Below are positions 1 through 7,368 of a DNA stretch of 64,000 nt, in pieces (within the stretch, counting starts at the first letter, position 1; each line of letters opens with the position of its first letter). This DNA is from Bacteroidaceae bacterium. Its GTDB lineage: Bacteria > Bacteroidota > Bacteroidia > Bacteroidales > Bacteroidaceae. The notes under the pieces were generated by a model. The model searched no databases and was not told the origin of the DNA. It saw only the letters and a list, made by a program, of their open reading frames with translations. A program made the translations under genes and the position numbers. The stretch covers positions 55,034 to 119,033 of the forward strand of contig JAILDV010000035.1 of NCBI GenBank assembly GCA_024688885.1, given 5' to 3'.

Positions 1-1593
1 CATGCTGACGACTCTGTGGCAAACGGAGTGGTGCACACCGTGAGCACCATTGTCGGTTCACCCAACGACCTCATCGGAGCTGTCATTCTCCAAGACTCCA
101 TCTGCTCGCTCTATGCAAAGGCATTCCAGGTGACAGGCATCATGGACACCCTGCAAGACCACTACGTAGATGACACCTACGGATGGGCAAACGACAAAGA
201 CCGTATCGACTCCTGCACATGGACAAACGACAAGATGCTCATCATCACAGCCGACGGTAACGAATACGACAACGTGGCATATCCAGCCAAGCGCTACTTC
301 AACTACACCGTCTTCCTGTGCCCCGACTCCATTCTGGAACAGAAGTACGGCATCAAGACATTGGACGACCTTCGTGGCAAGGCACATCAGCTTTACGATC
401 CTGTCTTTCCTGAAGATGCAGGCATCACCGACGAGACCGACCGCCGCAATGCCCTTAACCGCTTCATCTCCTACCATGTGCTCGACCGCTATGGCGACTA
501 CTACAGCCTCACTTGTATGAACAACGACCAGCTGCAATATGAGTTCAACCGCATGAAATACGACATCTGCGACTGGTACGGCACACTCATGCCTCATTCC
601 TTGATGAAGCTCTCCTTCCCATCAGGCACCCAGCCCGGTCTTTATGTCAACCGTCGCGGTGTGCGTCACCATGCCGATGAGCGCGGAGGCTACTATCGAG
701 GCGCCAAGGTGTCCCGTCCACAGGATTACACCAAGGTGAACACAGCCCTGAACGGCATCTACCATCACATCGATGACATCGTGGCCTACGACTTCAACAT
801 GCAGGAAATCGTCATGAACGACTGCATCCGAATGGACTGCACCACTTTGTCGCCCGACTTCATGACCAAGCTCACTGACGGTGATGTGGCACGTGGACAT
901 GCAGGAACTGACGGTAACAAATACCCTGGCGGTTCCAACAACACCTCCGCAGCCAACAACCCTGGCCGCAACGTCGGTTTCAAGCCCGGCTATGTGCGCA
1001 ACTTCAGCATGTCTCCTCAGACCCACATGCACGTCCGTTGCCGTTCACTTTGGTACGGATGCTACGAAGCTGACGAAGTGCTCTTCAAGGGACGCTACGA
1101 CTTCACCCTCACCTTGCCATCCGTTCCAGCCGGCACCTACGAAATCCGTATGTTCACCAATGCAGGCTACTCCACTCGTGGCATCATTCAGGTCTATATC
1201 GACGGCGAGCCACAAGGCATTCCGTTCGACATGCGCAAGAACGGTAAGGAACTCTTCGGATGGACATCCGACGATAATCTCGGTGACGACGATGCCATTG
1301 CAGCATTCGACAAGTCCATCCACAACCTCGGTTGGATGAAAGGTCCAAAGTGCTATCACCCACAGCCGCGTAACAGCTTCGATGCCTCATCGAGCAACCT
1401 CCGCAACGGTGACGCCAACGGACGTCAGATCCGTAAGATATTCGGCACCTTCACCACCGACGGAAAGACCGACCACTACCTGCGCATCCAGCAGAAGATG
1501 GAGTCCGACAACAACGAGTTGCCATTCGACTTCATCGAACTCTGTCCAAGCTCCGTCTATAACAACGAGTACTTCCCAGAACCCGTCTGGTAA
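1..1593 (+). CDS. Fasciclin (FAS1) domain protein, C-terminal part, 5' end outside window
   Basis: The reading frame is open from base 1, so the gene starts upstream of the window; the GTG at 16 is not a convincing start. The first residues (ANGVVHTVSTIVGS) look like the end of a FAS1 repeat, where a conserved NGVIH-type strand is usual. A second FAS1-like segment follows (YFNYTVFLCPDSILEQKYGI, then a conserved VLDRYG stretch). The last 200 residues include a beta-rich region (FTLTLPSVPAGTYEIRMFTN) that resembles a carbohydrate-binding or galactose-binding-like fold. Bacteroidota FAS1 proteins of this type are usually exported surface proteins, often near SusC/SusD genes; the signal peptide would lie outside the window. 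The family call is good; the ligand is unknown. A hairpin terminator follows at 1617. Confidence 0.75.
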   Translation, partial: HADDSVANGVVHTVSTIVGSPNDLIGAVILQDSICSLYAKAFQVTGIMDTLQDHYVDDTYGWANDKDRIDSCTWTNDKMLIITADGNEYDNVAYPAKRYFNYTVFLCPDSILEQKYGIKTLDDLRGKAHQLYDPVFPEDAGITDETDRRNALNRFISYHVLDRYGDYYSLTCMNNDQLQYEFNRMKYDICDWYGTLMPHSLMKLSFPSGTQPGLYVNRRGVRHHADERGGYYRGAKVSRPQDYTKVNTALNGIYHHIDDIVAYDFNMQEIVMNDCIRMDCTTLSPDFMTKLTDGDVARGHAGTDGNKYPGGSNNTSAANNPGRNVGFKPGYVRNFSMSPQTHMHVRCRSLWYGCYEADEVLFKGRYDFTLTLPSVPAGTYEIRMFTNAGYSTRGIIQVYIDGEPQGIPFDMRKNGKELFGWTSDDNLGDDDAIAAFDKSIHNLGWMKGPKCYHPQPRNSFDASSSNLRNGDANGRQIRKIFGTFTTDGKTDHYLRIQQKMESDNNELPFDFIELCPSSVYNNEYFPEPVW

Positions 1594-1616
1594 TACACAC
1601 ATCGTTATATATAAGA

Positions 1617-1650
1617 ACAAGAGGCATCCGAGTGGGTGCCTCTTGTGTTT
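1617..1650 (+). terminator. Rho-independent terminator after the fasciclin gene
   Basis: A 10-bp perfect stem, ACAAGAGGCA (1617-1626) with TGCCTCTTGT (1637-1646), has a 10-nt loop and is followed by TTT. It lies 23 bases after the stop codon of the fasciclin gene. Confidence 0.8.
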
Positions 1651-1670
1651 GAACAGCGCAAAAACATGAC

Positions 1671-1706
1671 GGGCACCCAGCGCATGTCATTTCTCGCTGA
1701 GTGCCC
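1671..1706. repeat. Palindromic intergenic repeat, family 2, copy 1
   Basis: GGGCACCCAGCG (1671-1682) pairs with CGCTGAGTGCCC (1695-1706), 11 of 12 bases. The following bases CCCATCT and the core CAGCGCAT recur at 59580-59640 in another intergenic region. Lying between convergent genes, it could also end transcription of the HU-like gene, although no long T tract is seen. Confidence 0.6.
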
Positions 1707-1729
1707 ATCTACAGTCAAGGTGTCAAACC

Positions 1730-2140
1730 TTACGCAGTCACATCCAGTGCCTCGCCAGCACCACCCACAGACAAGTCCTTCAGCATCTGCTTGAACTTTC
1801 CGCCAGGGTAGAAGTTAATCTTCTTGATGAAACCCTTGCCACCGATGGTGTCGTCCACATCGTCAAGCAGCTTGGCGGTCTTCGAGTTGAAGACAGGCTT
1901 GAACGAACCGAACTGACCAAGGCTGACGGCATGACCAATCTCCATGTAGTGCACCAGCGAAGTGAGCAATGCCTCCACCACAGCGCGAGTCTGAGCCTTA
2001 CTCACACCCACAATCTGAATCATTTCAAGCAACTGCTCGTAGGTCACTTTCGGGAACGTCAGCTGAATAGCCTTGTACACCTCAGGCTTCTCCTCCAGAT
2101 ACTGGAGCGTCACCTTGCCCTTTCGATACTGTAAACCCAT
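1730..2140 (-). CDS. HU-family histone-like DNA-binding protein
   Basis: A 136-residue protein of the long Bacteroidota HU-like family: a short N-terminal strand region (GLQYRKGK), then an HU body with VTYEQLLEMIQIVGVSKAQT and the beta-arm entry GHAVSLGQFGSFKPVF. Members bind DNA non-specifically or at bent sites and are abundant in accessory loci. The C-terminal tail (GGKFKQMLKDLSVGGAGEALDVTA) extends past the HU fold. It is the first gene downstream of the DUF5675/VirE block on the same strand. In Bacteroides an HU-like gene, a cell-wall amidase-like gene and VirE genes often sit together, so it probably belongs to that module rather than being the housekeeping HU. Confidence 0.85.
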   Translation of the reverse strand: MGLQYRKGKVTLQYLEEKPEVYKAIQLTFPKVTYEQLLEMIQIVGVSKAQTRAVVEALLTSLVHYMEIGHAVSLGQFGSFKPVFNSKTAKLLDDVDDTIGGKGFIKKINFYPGGKFKQMLKDLSVGGAGEALDVTA

Positions 2141-2313
2141 AATTTGGTCTCCTTTCTTTTAACTAAATTAGACATTCATTTTAACACTCACTCATATCTT
2201 TGGCCATTGATATGCTTTTTCTTTGAAACTAATTTGAATAATCCCCATAATCTTATCCACTAATCCTCATAATATTATTCTTATTAATGGGCAAAATTAT
2301 TGGCTACGCCGAG

Positions 2314-2820
2314 CTAAAGGTTCATATTATTCACATTGGTTTTAATTTCTTTGTTGTCAATCTCGAGGTAGAACTCCTCCATCTTTCCGAACGCCTCATA
2401 CACCAGTGCATCCAGTTTCTTGAACACCTCCTCACCATGCTCAATCCTCCGTTTCTGCGGACACTCCACCACGTTGCCCTCTTCGTCGGTGTAGTAGTGG
2501 AAGGCTGGCTCACCAATCAGGATTTCCCCCACCTTGCATTGGCGACACCAAGAATGCCCCAACCACACCTGCCTGTGCCCCGGGCACTTCGGCACCCTCA
2601 GTCCCATTGGCGAGTATGCGCCTCCACCTGCTTTCATCCGCCATCTTCCCACCGGCAGACAGTACCGTGAAGCTCCGGCAAACGCCTCCTCATACTTCTT
2701 GTAACTCGACTCACGAGCCTCACACACCATGCGAGGCTCTGAGTCTCCATCCAGCCACACCTCCATCACCGACTTCGTGATGCGGTCATCACCATAATAC
2801 CTGTGCAATTTAATAGTCAT
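2314..2820 (-). CDS. DUF5675-like protein of the HU/VirE accessory module
   Basis: The ATG at 2820 (MTIKLHRYYGDD) is chosen over an upstream TTG at 2832, because the beta-strand start of the family begins there. The protein is about 168 residues. The N-terminal half has the DUF5675 pattern of a short strand, an acidic turn, CEARE in place of the usual LED, then LPVGRW and GLRVPKCPGHRQVWLGHSWCRQCKVG; the C-terminal tail is acidic and Lys/Glu rich. DUF5675 proteins are found in phages and integrated elements and are suspected, not shown, to act at the cell envelope. Here it takes the place that an N-acetylmuramoyl-alanine amidase holds in many Bacteroides versions of the module. The family assignment is from memory of the motif pattern and is moderate. 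Confidence 0.6.
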   Translation of the reverse strand: MTIKLHRYYGDDRITKSVMEVWLDGDSEPRMVCEARESSYKKYEEAFAGASRYCLPVGRWRMKAGGGAYSPMGLRVPKCPGHRQVWLGHSWCRQCKVGEILIGEPAFHYYTDEEGNVVECPQKRRIEHGEEVFKKLDALVYEAFGKMEEFYLEIDNKEIKTNVNNMNL

Positions 2821-2832
2821 TCGTTCTTTCAA

Positions 2833-3041
2833 ATTATTAGTTTAGACATTCATTTTTTCGTTCTATTTCGACCTCCGCCCAACACGTGGGCTGGTTCGTT
2901 TTTCGTTTCCTTTTACGCTACAAAGTTACGAAAAAATCCTGAAATATCCAACTATTTTCCACTCTTTTTTCGTCTTTTATTCAACTTTTTCTTCAACTAA
3001 TTTCCGCCCCTCATCACAGCCCACAACCACCATTATCCTTT
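2833..3041. other. AT-rich intergenic region between DUF5675-like gene and REP copy
   Basis: No coding potential is seen. The stretch CCGCCCAACACGTGGGCTGGTTCG (split here as CGCCCAACACGTGGGC, a 4-bp arm palindrome, near 2877-2892) resembles CGCCCAGCGCATGGGCTGG at 58318-58336. The remainder is T/C-rich on the plus strand and leads into the REP-like copy at 3042. Confidence 0.4.
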
Positions 3042-3096
3042 GCCCTAAACCGTAATTTGCCCTTGCCCTAAACCGAAATTACGTCTGTTCGTGTCG
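3042..3096 (+). repeat. REP-like element, family 1, copy A (upstream of RAYT gene)
   Basis: Two head-to-tail modules, GCCCTAAACCGTAATTTGC and GCCCTAAACCGAAATTACGT, are followed by CTGTTCGTGTCG. The second module lines up with GCCCTGTACCGTAATTACGT-TTGTTGGTGTGG at 43827-43855 and, inverted, with 63702-63782. The core CGTAATTACG is a perfect palindrome in the better preserved copies. It ends 62 bases before the RAYT start, the arrangement typical of REP/RAYT pairs. Confidence 0.7.
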
Positions 3097-3121
3097 TGAA
3101 GGAACATTTGCAGCAAAAGCC

Positions 3122-3153
3122 TTTGCTATTCTCAATAAATGTTCTTACCTTTG
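3122..3153 (+). promoter_or_regulatory. Bacteroidota sigma-ABfr-type promoter of the RAYT gene
   Basis: TTTG at 3122-3125, 20-nt spacer, TACCTTTG at 3146-3153: an exact fit to the TTTG/TAnnTTTG consensus. The expected transcription start is about 7 nt after the -7 box, at or next to the ATG at 3159, so the message would be leaderless or the real start is the ATG at 3216. Confidence 0.75.
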
Positions 3154-3158
3154 TGGCC

Positions 3159-4262
3159 ATGAACAGAGAAACCTACGAGAAACAGAAAGCCTTCGCTGGT
3201 GAGAAAAAGCCATCCATGCTCCGTCGTGCCATCGACCACGATTACACTGACCGTATGATTTATATGGTCACCATGACCACTGAAGGTCGCCGTCCCCTCT
3301 TCGGCACAGTCCTTGGCCGTGGCGATGCCCCTTTTGACAGTCCTGAAGCTCCAAGAGTGGAACTCACGCCCCTCGGTCAGCGAGTGCATGACGAGTGGTG
3401 GGGCATTCCCCGATATTATCCCCAAGTGGAGATTCTTGCCCTTCAGATGATGCCCGATCATCTCCATGGCATCATCTTCGTCAAAGAAAAGATGGATAAA
3501 GACCTTAGCAGCGTCATCCGTGGCTTTAAGACAGGCTGCCACCGTGCCTACCGTGAGCTCTTTCCCTCAGTAGCAGCTCAGTCCGCAGCGTCTGTTTCCC
3601 TCCTTGCGTCTGCTTCTTCCGTCTCGTTTGTTGCGTCTGAGTCGCAACAGACAAACCAACCATCCCAGCCTCAGTTAGCTAAATCTTCTTCCCATCCCAC
3701 CTATGGTTTCCTCTTCTCCCGTGGCTACAACGACAAGCTTCTCCTTCGCAAAGGTCAGCTTCAGCGTTGGTTTGACTATCTCCGTGACAACCCACGGCGC
3801 CTTCTCATGAAACGAGAGCACCCCGACCTCTTCCGGGTTCAGCGAGGACTCATCGTAGCAGGTCAGCAATTCTCCGCCATTGGCAACCGCTTCCTCCTCG
3901 ATTATCCCCTACGAGTGCAGGTGCAATGCTCTCGCCGCCTCACGCCCGAGCAGATTGCCAGCCAAACCACCCATTTCCTGACCCTTGCCCACCAAGGAGC
4001 AGTCCTTGTCTCTCCCTGCATCTCCCCTGGCGAGAAAGCTGTCATGCGCGCCGCTTTTGAGGAAGGTCACCCCCTCATCATCCTCCAAGAGAATGGCTTT
4101 ACCGACCTTGCCAAACCCGGAGGTCGACGCATGGAAGCTTGCCAACGTGGTCAGCTCCTTCTCCTCGCCCCTTGGGATCACCACAATGAACGGTTGACCA
4201 TCCGCCGAGGTCAATGCATGGCACTCAACGACATGGCGAGGATGATTTGCGATAGGGGATGA
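3159..4262 (+). CDS. REP-associated tyrosine transposase (Y1/IS200-like) with C-terminal Rossmann-like extension
   Basis: 367 residues from the ATG at 3159. A GTG at 3096 and an ATG at 3216 are alternatives; the conserved fold starts near RMIYMVTM, so both ATGs keep it. The Y1 transposase domain has the HUH-type motif in MPDHLHGIIFV (His 101 and His 103) and the candidate catalytic Tyr in WFDYLRDNPRR (Tyr 207). RAYTs are domesticated single-strand nucleases that act on REP hairpins and lack terminal-inverted-repeat mobility. A Ser/Ala/Gln-rich linker (about residues 138-178) interrupts the domain. After it, about 100 residues (GAVLVSPCISPGEKAVMRAA, then HPLIILQENGF) resemble the DprA/LOG-type Rossmann fold; this last call is inferential. 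It sits opposite in strand inside the HU/VirE block and next to a REP-like copy. Strand and composition suggest an independent insertion. Confidence 0.8.
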   Translation: MNRETYEKQKAFAGEKKPSMLRRAIDHDYTDRMIYMVTMTTEGRRPLFGTVLGRGDAPFDSPEAPRVELTPLGQRVHDEWWGIPRYYPQVEILALQMMPDHLHGIIFVKEKMDKDLSSVIRGFKTGCHRAYRELFPSVAAQSAASVSLLASASSVSFVASESQQTNQPSQPQLAKSSSHPTYGFLFSRGYNDKLLLRKGQLQRWFDYLRDNPRRLLMKREHPDLFRVQRGLIVAGQQFSAIGNRFLLDYPLRVQVQCSRRLTPEQIASQTTHFLTLAHQGAVLVSPCISPGEKAVMRAAFEEGHPLIILQENGFTDLAKPGGRRMEACQRGQLLLLAPWDHHNERLTIRRGQCMALNDMARMICDRG

Positions 4263-4336
4263 ATGGCGGCATGAGCGAAAAGCGGACATGCGGACACTTA
4301 ATAGTGAAGGAGGTGTGGTCATTTTCATATAGGCAA

Positions 4337-4393
4337 TAAAATAAATCCCTAAATACCTTGTTGTATTATACAAGTGATTTAAGGATTTATTTT
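4337..4393. terminator. Bidirectional terminator between RAYT and VirE genes
   Basis: A long AT-rich hairpin: AAATAAATCC-C-TAAAT (from about 4339) pairs with ATTTA-A-GGATTTATTT (to about 4392), with an inner CTTGT/ACAAG stem, and has A-rich and T-rich flanks on the two sides. It separates the convergent RAYT and VirE genes. Confidence 0.7.
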
Positions 4394-4441
4394 TGATGCT
4401 TTAAAGAATTCACCTCACTTCCCTCACCATTGCGTTTGGTT

Positions 4442-6010
4442 TCATTTGAAAACATCCGGTATAAACTCCCTTGAGTCTGCTTCATTCTCCTTATGGCGAA
4501 TGTCTTTGTCCACCAACACCACCAGATATTTGGTGTAGCCTAAAATCCGCTTGCTTTCAAAGTTCATGCGTTTCATCGCCTTGCCGATTTCGGAGGTGCT
4601 AAAGGAACGTCCCCGATGTCCCAAGTCACCCAATTCAGTCAAAATGTCACCAGCCGAGAGCGCAATACCTTGTTCCTCCTTTTCGGGTTTGCGAAGGAAA
4701 GTCTTTAGAACTTCCTCACAATCGTTTGGCTCGATGTACAGGCTGTTGTGCTGACTGATGAGTTGGCTTTCCTCTTGGTCGGGTTTGGGCTGGTAGCCAT
4801 GATCAAGCAAGTAGAGAGCCTGAGCAAATGCTCCTTCGTAAGGCAAGGGAAAATTCTCCAAATCCACGGTGCCTTTCAAGTCAACCACCAGATACCGACG
4901 GCTACCCTCCGCATTGCGGATGAAGTTGTCTTCATTCGTGGTGGCAATCAGGGAGGCCCTGCGCTTCCGCGACTCTCGGAATCGGGCATAGGCATCGCGC
5001 AAATTCGACCGGCTCGATGTGACGATGTATTTGAATGCCTCATTCTTTTGGGTACTGCCGAATGAGATTTCGTCAAAGATGATGAGCGGAGTTTCCGACA
5101 GCGAAATGACAAAGTCCTTGTCGAGCCGTTCCGATGGTCCCACTTCCAGACGGTAATCTCGGAGGCATGGAGGCAAGATGTGCCGTGCGAAGAACGTCTT
5201 GCCGATGTGTTGCTTACCCTTCAGGATAGGCATCATCGGATTTTCGTTCGTGCGGTCTAACACCAGTGCCACCAGCCCCACATGCCACTTCTTGAGCATG
5301 CGGTCATAGAAATCCTCGTTTTCCGGGTCATTGAATTCCATGTGACCAACGTAGAAATCATGCAGATAATCGGGGTCGATGTCAGGATTCCATGGTTTCA
5401 GCCCATCGAGCCATGTGGCCAATTCATCATAGTCGGGACAAAAATCCCTGCTGAAAATCATGGCTTTCACATCTTGTTGTTTCACCCTCAGCCCGTTTTC
5501 CAGTAACCGACAGTAGAACGTGTCGAGGTCTCTGTCTTGAAAAGGACGCCAATCCAGCCCACTCTCCTTCACCTCCGGTCTTTGTCGCCACGTGTTGTAG
5601 CGCCACTCCGCCTGCTCTTTCAACTTCTCCGCAATCTGAGCCATGCGGTTACGCTGTTCCTCTTCCTGCTCCTCCTTACGCTGTTTCTCGTTTTGCGACC
5701 TTCTTCCTGAAGGCATTCGGATGTCAATGCCTGCATCCTTTGCACTCTGCATCAAGGTGCCCAGTGACACCATGCCCCGACCGCTTTTCAAACAATTGTC
5801 AAACTTCTCGTCACACTCCTTTCGGTCATATTTCGGATAAACCGAACAAATGGTTTGATAAGCCTCCCTCGCACCCTCTCCAAGAGAGGCACACGCGAGG
5901 GTAATGTTCACCCAGTCGCTGTACTGGGCTGTAAGGTCAATCTGACTCTCTCTGATTCTCTTGGCAACGACCTCCAGCCGTTCCAAGTCCGTGAATTGAT
6001 TCTGTGTCAT
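4442..6010 (-). CDS. VirE-family P-loop protein with PriCT-like N-terminus (primase-helicase partner)
   Basis: 522 residues. The first 90 residues (YSDWVNITLACASLGEGARE, then a DNCLKS motif) resemble the PriCT/primase C-terminal helical domain. A charged coiled-coil stretch (about 105-140) follows. The VirE ATPase core has a Walker A variant in GKQHIGKTFFAR (about residue 270) and a Walker B in LIIFDEISFG (about 310), followed by sensor-like SLIATTNEDNFIRNAEGSRRYLVVDL. The C-terminal 120 residues resemble the DUF3874 winged domain. VirE-type proteins are SF3-helicase relatives, common in Bacteroides mobile and capsule-linked loci; function in vivo is not established. The gene starts 3 bases after the stop of the VirE N-terminal gene, so the two are translated together and probably form one primase-helicase split into two chains. 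Confidence 0.8.
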   Translation of the reverse strand: MTQNQFTDLERLEVVAKRIRESQIDLTAQYSDWVNITLACASLGEGAREAYQTICSVYPKYDRKECDEKFDNCLKSGRGMVSLGTLMQSAKDAGIDIRMPSGRRSQNEKQRKEEQEEEQRNRMAQIAEKLKEQAEWRYNTWRQRPEVKESGLDWRPFQDRDLDTFYCRLLENGLRVKQQDVKAMIFSRDFCPDYDELATWLDGLKPWNPDIDPDYLHDFYVGHMEFNDPENEDFYDRMLKKWHVGLVALVLDRTNENPMMPILKGKQHIGKTFFARHILPPCLRDYRLEVGPSERLDKDFVISLSETPLIIFDEISFGSTQKNEAFKYIVTSSRSNLRDAYARFRESRKRRASLIATTNEDNFIRNAEGSRRYLVVDLKGTVDLENFPLPYEGAFAQALYLLDHGYQPKPDQEESQLISQHNSLYIEPNDCEEVLKTFLRKPEKEEQGIALSAGDILTELGDLGHRGRSFSTSEIGKAMKRMNFESKRILGYTKYLVVLVDKDIRHKENEADSREFIPDVFK

Positions 6011-6013
6011 ACT

Positions 6014-6616
6014 TTACTGATATTGATGATTAATAAAACAATCCTTATCCCAAGGTAGGAAACAAGCCCTACACACATCTGAGCCGCTTTTGTCAATAGT
6101 GATGCCATGGTGAAATGCCACATAATGCTGCAAACCCTCAAACTGAGCCTTGAAGTCTTTGCCTTGCAGCCATTCGGGAACACGGACAATCCACTTCACG
6201 CCCCGTCCCTTGGGCGATACAAAGCAAAGCCCAGTCTCAATGTGCTTGTCGGCAATCAACAGTTGCTGTACCTCGCGAGCATCCTCAACAGATGAGAGGT
6301 CGTCAATGTCAGCCACCAGCCAAGGAGAACGCACGACCAGACTACGGGCATTCCTGTAAGAAAACACCCCATTGAAGGTTGCCACCTCAAAGTTCAACTT
6401 CTTGAAGTCGCCCATCTCTTCTTTAGTTGCTTTTTCCGCCATACTTCGAAGTGTCTCCGTTGCCCATCGTGCGCGTTCAGATTTAATATATTCATAAACC
6501 CACTTGATGTCTTGTGTTTGCTGGGGTCTTGTAGCCAGAACGGCTTTCCCCTCTTTGTTTCGATATCCTCTTCCGAAAATCGAAAACTTCTCATTAATTA
6601 TCTCTTTAATAGCCAT
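6014..6616 (-). CDS. VirE N-terminal domain protein (BT4734-like, primase-type)
   Basis: 200 residues. The segment FNGVFSYRNARSLVVRSPWLVADIDDLSSVEDAREVQQLL matches the VirE_N domain, with an acidic DIDDL metal-site-like motif and later a GLCFVSPKGRGVKWIVRVPEW strand, and an HHGITIDKSGSDVCRACFLPWD end. This resembles the archaeo-eukaryotic primase-like fold in which the acidic pair and a His/Lys region bind metal and nucleotide; that link is inference. It is first in a two-gene unit with the VirE ATPase 3 bases downstream. In many Bacteroides genomes both halves are on one chain or are adjacent, so the split is normal. A promoter -7 box lies at 6709-6716. Confidence 0.8.
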   Translation of the reverse strand: MAIKEIINEKFSIFGRGYRNKEGKAVLATRPQQTQDIKWVYEYIKSERARWATETLRSMAEKATKEEMGDFKKLNFEVATFNGVFSYRNARSLVVRSPWLVADIDDLSSVEDAREVQQLLIADKHIETGLCFVSPKGRGVKWIVRVPEWLQGKDFKAQFEGLQHYVAFHHGITIDKSGSDVCRACFLPWDKDCFINHQYQ

Positions 6617-6708
6617 TAATATTTTATATTTGTTTAATTTACTTTCAAAATAGTCCTTCGGGTTTACTCATCCGCATCAGACGGAAGAAGCCCCCGAAGT
6701 TTCTGATG

Positions 6709-6716
6709 CAAAGATA
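6709..6716 (-). promoter_or_regulatory. -7 box for the VirE unit
   Basis: TATCTTTG on the minus strand, matching TAnnTTTG. The -33 element is weak (only T-rich DNA about 20 bases upstream). The predicted leader is about 90 nt and contains the short complementary stretches CAGA and TCTG. Confidence 0.5.
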
Positions 6717-6843
6717 CGATGAATTAAGCGAAAATAATCGAGGCACATTTATCCTTAAAACGCACAATCATTTATCTTATTAATAATCAACAATATAGCA
6801 AAAACACTATTTTATTAATAGAATAATTTGAGAAAGGATTCTC

Positions 6844-7020
6844 ATGCAAGATGTTCAACAAGCCACGATCAAAAACGTGGTACAAGTTTATCAGCAAATT
6901 CCTCCGAGTGTTGTTTGCAACGATCGCAAGATAGCGACACGTATACAAAAAGTCAAGGGCAAAGTACATTTAACATTTACAGTGTATGTAATTCACGCTC
7001 AGGTTTACTCGTTACATTAA
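6844..7020 (+). CDS. Doubtful short reading frame, 58 codons
   Basis: ATG at 6844 to TAA at 7018-7020 encodes a 58-residue product (starting MQDVQQATIKNVVQVYQQ). It has no recognised motif, no signal peptide and no good promoter. It lies in the AT-rich gap upstream of the RNA/methylase cassette. It is recorded because it is the only intact ATG frame of this size here with a protein-like composition; it may well be chance. Confidence 0.15.
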   Translation: MQDVQQATIKNVVQVYQQIPPSVVCNDRKIATRIQKVKGKVHLTFTVYVIHAQVYSLH

Positions 7021-7331
7021 CGAAAGCATCCAAGAACATGTTCTCAGGTGTAAAGGTACAATGAATCCACGAAACAGGGGGTAACAAAAAATGTATCGAT
7101 ATTACATGTTAGGTTGTCCTATTACGGAATGCATCTTGTATAAAATAACAAATTATAGAAACATATCAGCCAAAAGGAATGAATATTGGATGATATATGT
7201 TTAAATGAGTGAAATGAAATGAGAAAAGAAGTTGTGACACCTGTTATGTCAATTTCGTACTCTTTATTCACTATTTTTTTACTTTTTTTAGTTATACACT
7301 TTCTCTTTTCACTAATTCTTCTCCCAAAACT

Positions 7332-7362
7332 TTTGTCGTTCGAAATTATCTTTGTACTTTTG
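7332..7362 (+). promoter_or_regulatory. Consensus promoter of the RNA-methylase-nuclease cassette
   Basis: TTTG at 7332-7335, exactly 19 bases, then TACTTTTG at 7355-7362. A second -7-like box, TATCTTTG, lies in the spacer. Transcription should begin near 7369, two bases before the first hairpin of the leader RNA. Confidence 0.8.
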
Positions 7363-7368
7363 CAACTA

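Larger units (their letters stand above)
6617..7331. other. AT-rich intergenic region between VirE unit and methylase cassette
   Basis: No convincing gene. It carries the minus-strand -7 box at 6709-6716, a short hairpin CCACG-ATCAAAAA-CGTGG (6874-6891), and one 58-codon reading frame (6844-7020, listed separately). The composition falls well below that of flanking genes from 6720 onward, which fits a junction between two acquired segments. Confidence 0.5.
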
